Below are positions 62,901 through 64,000 of a stretch of 64,000 nucleotides of DNA, in pieces. The stretch comes from Deferrivibrio essentukiensis (lineage in GTDB: Bacteria; Chrysiogenota; Deferribacteres; Deferribacterales; Deferrivibrionaceae), in assembly GCF_020480685.1 (NCBI RefSeq), contig NZ_JAJAFU010000005.1, positions 1 to 64,000 on the forward strand, in the 5' to 3' direction. Made by a program: the position numbers and the translations under genes. How positions within the stretch are numbered: the stretch's first letter is position 1; every line of letters starts with the position of its first letter. The notes under the pieces were generated by a model. The model was not told where the DNA came from and searched no databases. It worked only from the letters and a program-made list of their open reading frames with translations.

Positions 62901-64000
62901 TCATAAAAATGAAATTTTCTTTTTTTTCTTCTTCTCATCCCCTCCCCTATTCTCTTCAAATGAAATATCGGTACTTGCATTGTATTTGTCTTTAATATCT
63001 CTAAAATTTGGATCCAACCTGTATACTTTTTCAAAATAGTTAATTGCAGTTACAGGGTCATTTTTCATTTCTAATAACAATCCTATCTCATAAAGGGAAT
63101 TTAATAATTTTTCCTTTTCTTCATAATCGACAACTATCAATTTATGAACATTGACTGCATCATCTAAAAGTCCCATTCTTTTATAGCACTCCGCTAATAA
63201 AAAAAGGCTTTCATATTTTTTAGCTCCTGTTGCTGATTTTTTCAATTCGTTAACGGCATCTTCAAAAAGCTCCATTTCCATATATGCTATAGCAAGGTCA
63301 TAGTGAGTTTCATAATCATCTTCGCTTACCTGCTCGTTAATACTGGCTCTTATGTTATTTGCAATACTCTTAAATTCATAAGTAACTATCTCAGAAATAT
63401 CAGTTTTTTTATCGTTTTTATCAGATGCAAAATCGGTTTCAGCCAATATTAACTCTGCTGCAATGTTTTTAATGATTTCATTGTCAGGATAAAGTATGAT
63501 GAGTTGATCAACCTCAGTTCTGGCTTCTTGATATTTTTTATTTTTGATCAGACTTTTTACATATTCTATTTGTTTTGCAAAATTGTCCTCTTCTGGATAA
63601 TCAGTAGTGTCATCACGTTTTAGTTCAACATCATCAACATTGTCAAAAATGTCACCTATCTCAGTTTCATCGTTGACACCAAACTCATCTAAATTTATTT
63701 CTATATCAACATCATCTTTACTAAGTTCAATATCTTCCTTACTCAACTCAATATCATTAACCTCTTCAGGTTGAGAAAAATCGATGTCAATATCAATAGA
63801 ACTATCATCTACAGTGTTTTTATTCAGTTCAAGTTCTAATGTATCATTATCTTTTGTATCTAAATCCAAATCAAGTGCTACCTTTTCATCACTTGTATCA
63901 AATGAAGTAAGCTCAAGGTCAATATCTCCAAAATCTGTATCAGTATCAATATTTAAAATATTTTCACCTTCTGCAAAACTATCGTAAGTTGCCCCAAGCT
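62901..64000 (-). CDS. Acidic TPR-repeat protein, 5' end cut by window
   Basis: The frame stays open to the window edge, so the start is outside. About 365 residues are visible. The N-terminal half is very acidic and repetitive, with DIELSKEDIELSKDDVDIEI and similar DIEL/DLEL units. The C-terminal half has tetratricopeptide repeats (DYETHYDLAIAYMEMELFED, YESLFLLAECYKRMGLLDDA, DPVTAINYFEKVYRLDPNF), ending in a run of lysines. It may be a FimV-like or pilus/secretion scaffold, judging by the ExeA-type neighbour 16 bases downstream. A TTG at 63869 is not a credible start, because the repetitive region continues upstream of it. Confidence 0.75.
   Translation of the reverse strand, partial: LGATYDSFAEGENILNIDTDTDFGDIDLELTSFDTSDEKVALDLDLDTKDNDTLELELNKNTVDDSSIDIDIDFSQPEEVNDIELSKEDIELSKDDVDIEINLDEFGVNDETEIGDIFDNVDDVELKRDDTTDYPEEDNFAKQIEYVKSLIKNKKYQEARTEVDQLIILYPDNEIIKNIAAELILAETDFASDKNDKKTDISEIVTYEFKSIANNIRASINEQVSEDDYETHYDLAIAYMEMELFEDAVNELKKSATGAKKYESLFLLAECYKRMGLLDDAVNVHKLIVVDYEEKEKLLNSLYEIGLLLEMKNDPVTAINYFEKVYRLDPNFRDIKDKYNASTDISFEENRGGDEKKKKKKISFL

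Noticed and set aside
63867-63869. TTG at 63869 as start of the TPR protein
   Set aside because: The same frame and the same acidic repeat composition continue without a stop to the window edge.
1-64000. Mobile elements, CRISPR arrays, prophage
   Set aside because: I saw no transposase, integrase, terminal inverted repeats, regular spaced repeats or phage structural genes. Composition looks even across the window.

Overview
The window looks like a chromosomal segment of an AT-rich, diderm, motile, respiring bacterium. A member of the Deferribacterota (Deferribacter, Flexistipes or Calditerrivibrio-like) fits best, but this is inferred from gene content and not from a marker gene. Supporting features are MlaEFD lipid transport, a YejM-like inner-membrane protein, menaquinone synthesis by the futalosine route (mqnD), TRAP and branched-chain-type ABC uptake of organic acids, several NtrC/NtrX-type sigma-54 regulators, chemotaxis genes including a heme c chemoreceptor, and class 1B PyrD with PyrK. 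I saw no phage, insertion sequence, integrase or CRISPR array. Both window edges cut genes.

Regions from left to right. (1) 1-7207, plus strand: acyl-CoA synthetase (5' cut), livHMKF, a PaaK-like protein and a CBS-ACT protein, probably an uptake and activation unit for an organic acid. (2) 7228-17206, plus strand: a strong promoter, tRNA-Gln, proB-proA-nadD-rsfS-trmL, then, with overlapping reading frames, a sensor kinase, a sigma-54 activator and a degenerate TRAP set. (3) 17227-20096, minus strand: an intact dctP-dctQ-dctM operon behind a sigma-54-type promoter with upstream palindromes. The kinase and activator across the shared terminator are its likely regulators. (4) 20371-28434: heme chemoreceptor, prmA-rsmE-tadA, a PAS-GGDEF protein and an SBP-fused histidine kinase. 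(5) 28460-38782: a long plus-strand run with a lipoprotein, short ArgA-like enzyme, prfB, alr, mlaE-mlaF-mlaD (MlaD with a predicted beta-barrel tail), mqnD and three membrane-lipid type genes. (6) 38838-43680, minus strand: gph-mtaD-purB-qor, and a cold-shock gene with a terminator in its leader. (7) 43798-47377: tRNA-Arg, an alpha/beta hydrolase, two HTH-cupin regulators, a gamma carbonic anhydrase-like protein and a histidine kinase. (8) 47409-49681: panBCD behind a structured leader ending in a terminator, a candidate riboswitch. (9) 49814-58285: cheW-recG, a SWIM protein, carB-pyrK-pyrD. (10) 58548-64000, minus strand: ntrX-ntrY, an ExeA-type ATPase and a 5'-cut acidic TPR protein.

The points most worth following are the two-component system encoded with a degenerate TRAP transporter next to an intact sigma-54-controlled one, the switch-like leader of panBCD, the terminator-containing leader of the cold-shock gene, the MCE-barrel fusion in the Mla operon, and the PaaK-like protein that lacks the usual phosphate-binding loop.
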